DNA from: an uncultured Eubacteriales bacterium
GTDB lineage: Bacteria > Bacillota_A > Clostridia > Christensenellales > Aristaeellaceae
Direction: 5' to 3'
DNA: 16,108 nt
NCBI GenBank assembly: GCA_944333375.1
Contig: CALVKX010000019.1
Location: 1 to 16,108 of the forward strand
Shown: positions 14,714 to 16,108 of the stretch, piece after piece
Position numbering within the stretch: position 1 is the stretch's first letter
Layout: every line of letters begins with the position of its first letter
Position numbers and translations under genes: made by a program
Notes under the pieces: model-generated
Databases searched by the model: none
What the model was told of the DNA's origin: nothing
Seen by the model: only the letters and a program-made list of their open reading frames with translations

Positions 14714-14743
14714 CAGTATGCCGCGCGGGATTCAAAAGCATGC
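14714..14743 (-). promoter_or_regulatory. Candidate SigG (forespore) promoter of the spoVA operon
   Basis: On the minus strand GCATG (14739-14743) matches the SigG -35 GHATR fully; after 18 bases CATACTG (14714-14720) matches the -10 CATNHTA at six of seven positions. Transcription would start about 25 bases before the leader ATG. spoVA is SigG-dependent in B. subtilis. Confidence 0.6.
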
Positions 14744-14779
14744 ATGCCGCATTTTTCAGCGGAAAACACGCGATTGTTC

Positions 14780-14808
14780 TTGACATGGGACGGCCCGTCG
14801 GCTATACT
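14780..14808 (+). promoter_or_regulatory. Sigma-A promoter of rpmH-rnpA
   Basis: TTGACA (14780-14785), a 17-base spacer and TATACT (14803-14808): near-consensus vegetative promoter, as expected for ribosomal protein L34. The untranslated leader is about 75 bases. Confidence 0.9.
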
Positions 14809-14889
14809 AGAATAGTTGTTTTGTGGTATCCTGCGTGTTGCGAAGGCTACGCGCGACGCCATACATTGATTCTGCAAGGAGTGTTATTG

Positions 14890-15024
14890 ATGTTCCGTAC
14901 CTATCAGCCCAAAAAGCGCCAGCGCAGCAAGGTGCACGGCTTCCGTGCCCGTATGTCCACCAAGAACGGCCGCCGGGTGCTGGCCGCCCGCCGCCGCCGC
15001 GGCCGCAAGGTGCTCAGCGCCTGA
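14890..15024 (+). CDS. rpmH: 50S ribosomal protein L34
   Basis: A 44-residue, Arg/Lys-rich protein of the large ribosomal subunit, full length. It begins [19 protein letters not shown] and continues [20 protein letters not shown], matching the L34 pattern throughout. ATG 14890 has AAGGAG (14876-14881) 8 bases upstream. First gene of the conserved rpmH-rnpA-yidD-yidC block. In many bacteria dnaA lies divergently on its left; here the spoVA operon occupies that position. Confidence 0.98.
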   Translation: MFRTYQPKKRQRSKVHGFRARMSTKNGRRVLAARRRRGRKVLSA

Positions 15025-15053
15025 GCGTGACGGCTTCATAAGCAAGGTATGGC

Positions 15054-15100
15054 AAAGCCCGCCCCATTTCTGAGATCGGGTGAAGTGGGTACGGGCTTTT
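15054..15100 (+). promoter_or_regulatory. Long hairpin between rpmH and rnpA (possible attenuator)
   Basis: AAAGCCCG (15054-15061) pairs with CGGGCTTT (15092-15099), and within it CCCATTTC (15063-15070) pairs with GAAGTGGG (15082-15089) with one G-U, leaving an 11-base loop. The stem ends in TTTT then CC. About 16 pairs in total; it could terminate part of the transcription and keep L34 more abundant than RnpA, or be a processing site. Confidence 0.6.
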
Positions 15101-15147
15101 CCGATACCGCCCAAAAGCGCAAACCCGGAAAGGACGATGGCGCGGCC

Positions 15148-15495
15148 GTGCAAAGGCAGAACAGACTGGGACCCAACCGGCAGTTCAGCTATGTCTACCG
15201 CCGGGGCAAGCGGGCCTCCACAAAGGACCTGACGCTCCTGTTCGTGAAAAACCGGCAAAAGCGCGTCGGCTTTTCGGTGAGCAAGAAGGTGGGCGTGGCT
15301 GTGGTGCGCAACCGCACCAAGCGCCGCCTGCGGGAGTGTGTGCGCCCGCTTCTGTGCCGCATGAGCGGCGGGCTGTATGTTTTCGTCGCCAGGCCGTCCG
15401 CCGCGGAGCGGTCCTTTGCCCAGCTCAGCCGTCAGGTGCTTCAACTGCTCTCACGGGCGGGAACGCTCGCCCCGCCGGATCAGGAGGCGCCATGA
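15148..15495 (+). CDS. rnpA: Ribonuclease P protein component
   Basis: A 115-residue basic protein that helps the RNase P RNA cut the 5' leader from pre-tRNA. Family features: N-terminal [20 protein letters not shown], central [26 protein letters not shown] (the RNR-type RNA-binding motif is [10 protein letters not shown]) and a final alpha/beta part. GTG at 15148 is chosen because it gives the canonical N-terminus; the Shine-Dalgarno AAGGA (15130-15134) is 13 bases away, rather far. An in-frame ATG at 15049 would place the hairpin inside the coding region and add 33 non-family residues. The stop overlaps the yidD start by 4 bases. Confidence 0.95.
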   Translation: MQRQNRLGPNRQFSYVYRRGKRASTKDLTLLFVKNRQKRVGFSVSKKVGVAVVRNRTKRRLRECVRPLLCRMSGGLYVFVARPSAAERSFAQLSRQVLQLLSRAGTLAPPDQEAP

Positions 15496-15731
15496 AGCGC
15501 ATCCTTCTGGGGTTGATTCGCTTCTATCGGGAACACATCAGCCCCAATACGCCCCCTGCCTGCCGCTTTCAGCCCACGTGCTCGCAGTACGCCTATACGG
15601 CGATCGAACGCTTCGGCGCGCTCAAGGGCGGCTGGCTGGCGCTGAAGCGGCTTTTGCGCTGCAACCCGTTTTGCAGGGGCGGCTACGACCCCGTCCCGGA
15701 GGACCCGGACACCACATTAAGGAGGGAATGA
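15492..15731 (+). CDS. yidD: Membrane protein insertion efficiency factor YidD
   Basis: A 79-residue protein that assists YidC-dependent membrane insertion. The family signature is complete: [33 protein letters not shown] and [18 protein letters not shown], with the three conserved Cys. ATG 15492 has AGGAGG (15482-15487) 4 bases upstream and overlaps the rnpA stop (ATGA). An amphipathic N-terminal helix is expected to lie on the inner face of the membrane. Confidence 0.97.
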   Translation: MKRILLGLIRFYREHISPNTPPACRFQPTCSQYAYTAIERFGALKGGWLALKRLLRCNPFCRGGYDPVPEDPDTTLRRE

Positions 15732-15737
15732 CCCCCG

Positions 15738-16108
15738 ATGAACGACTTTCTGGTCGCGATCCTCAACGGCATCAATTCCGTCATTCACAACTACGGCTGG
15801 AGCATGGTCGTCTTTACGCTCCTGATTAAGCTGCTCCTTCTGCCTCTGGACTACAAGAGCCGCAAGAGCATGCGCCGCATGACCAAGCTGCAGCCGCAGA
15901 TCGCCAAGCTGCAGAAGAAATACGCCAACGACAAGGAAAAGCTCAACCAGAAAAGCGCCGAGCTCTACCGCCGCGAGGGCGTCAACCCCATGAGCGGCTG
16001 CCTGCCGCTGCTGGTGTCGATGGTGATTCTCTTCATCATGTTCGACGCCATGCGCACCGTCGCCAATACCGAGATGGCCAGCCAGGCCCTGGGCCTGCTC
16101 ACCACCGG
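15738..16108 (+). CDS. yidC: Membrane protein insertase YidC/OxaA, 3'-truncated by window edge
   Basis: The first 123 codons of YidC, which inserts and folds proteins in the cytoplasmic membrane. Visible: an N-terminal NGINSVIHNYGWSMVVFTLLIKLLLLPLDYKS helix, the basic C1 hairpin (SMRRMTKLQPQIAKLQKKY, NDKEKLNQKSAELYRREGVNP) and the second TM beginning SGCLPLLVSMVILF. There is no lipoprotein signal, as in short clostridial YidC. The hydrophilic-groove Arg is not placed with certainty (Lys in LLIKLLLLP occupies the position). AAGGAGGG (15719-15726) is 11 bases before the ATG. The gene runs off the right edge. Confidence 0.96.
   Translation, partial: MNDFLVAILNGINSVIHNYGWSMVVFTLLIKLLLLPLDYKSRKSMRRMTKLQPQIAKLQKKYANDKEKLNQKSAELYRREGVNPMSGCLPLLVSMVILFIMFDAMRTVANTEMASQALGLLTT

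Noticed and set aside
14860..14867. CATACATT, a second exact SigE -10-like octamer in the rpmH leader
   Set aside because: No -35-like sequence at 13-15 bases upstream, and the gene is a housekeeping one with its own sigma-A promoter; treated as chance and used to temper the call at 6518.
14683..14889. Possible oriC beside rpmH
   Set aside because: No DnaA boxes or AT-rich unwinding region and no dnaA gene seen; the spacer is filled by two promoters and leaders.
15049..15147. Upstream ATG for rnpA adding 33 residues
   Set aside because: The stretch contains the 15054-15100 hairpin, lacks a well-spaced ribosome site and does not match RnpA N-termini.

Overview
The window reads as a chromosomal segment of a high-GC, spore-forming member of the Clostridia. 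The spoVAC-spoVAD-spoVAE operon, a previously hidden spoVM-like 26-codon gene and Firmicute-type ECF vitamin-transporter genes support this. The rpmH-rnpA-yidD-yidC block has the usual bacterial order, and its YidC looks clostridial. I cannot assign genus or order. No stretch longer than 300 bases lacks a gene, and no tRNA, rRNA, CRISPR array, insertion sequence or phage gene was seen.

Layout, left to right. (1) 1-3844, plus strand: the 3' part of a SAM hydroxide adenosyltransferase (DUF62) gene, a UPF0397-type ECF transporter S component, a fused double-ATPase EcfA and EcfT, closed by an intrinsic terminator. (2) 3892-6421, minus strand: an ECF-family sigma factor gene overlapping a large membrane protein that joins a cytoplasmic anti-sigma-like segment, one TM helix, a probable beta-propeller and a solute-binding-protein-like domain. 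(3) 6498-6877, plus strand: a short transcription unit with a SigE-like promoter, a 62-codon membrane protein, a SpoVM-like peptide and a strong terminator. (4) 6877-9094, minus strand: a second ECF sigma / anti-sigma / exported-protein operon. (5) 9171-12621, minus strand: a BlaR1/MecR1-type M56 membrane metallopeptidase and an exported SH3-domain protein, with a clear sigma-A promoter and terminator. (6) 12637-14743, minus strand: a SigG-like promoter, a 48-codon leader ORF, spoVAC, spoVAD, spoVAE and a terminator. (7) 14780-16108, plus strand: a sigma-A promoter, rpmH, a long hairpin, rnpA, yidD and the 5' part of yidC.

Functionally, three neighbouring units (2, 4, 5) are each a membrane signalling device with an extracytoplasmic domain or exported partner, and the two sigma operons carry similar candidate ECF promoters (CGTCTAT -10). 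Two units (3, 6) are sporulation genes whose candidate promoters match the sigma factor that controls the homologues in Bacillus subtilis: SigE for spoVM and SigG for spoVA. The observations most worth a second look are the unannotated spoVM-like gene with its promoter, the anti-sigma/propeller/solute-binding fusion, and the orphan M56-SH3 pair with a repeated 8-mer across its promoter.
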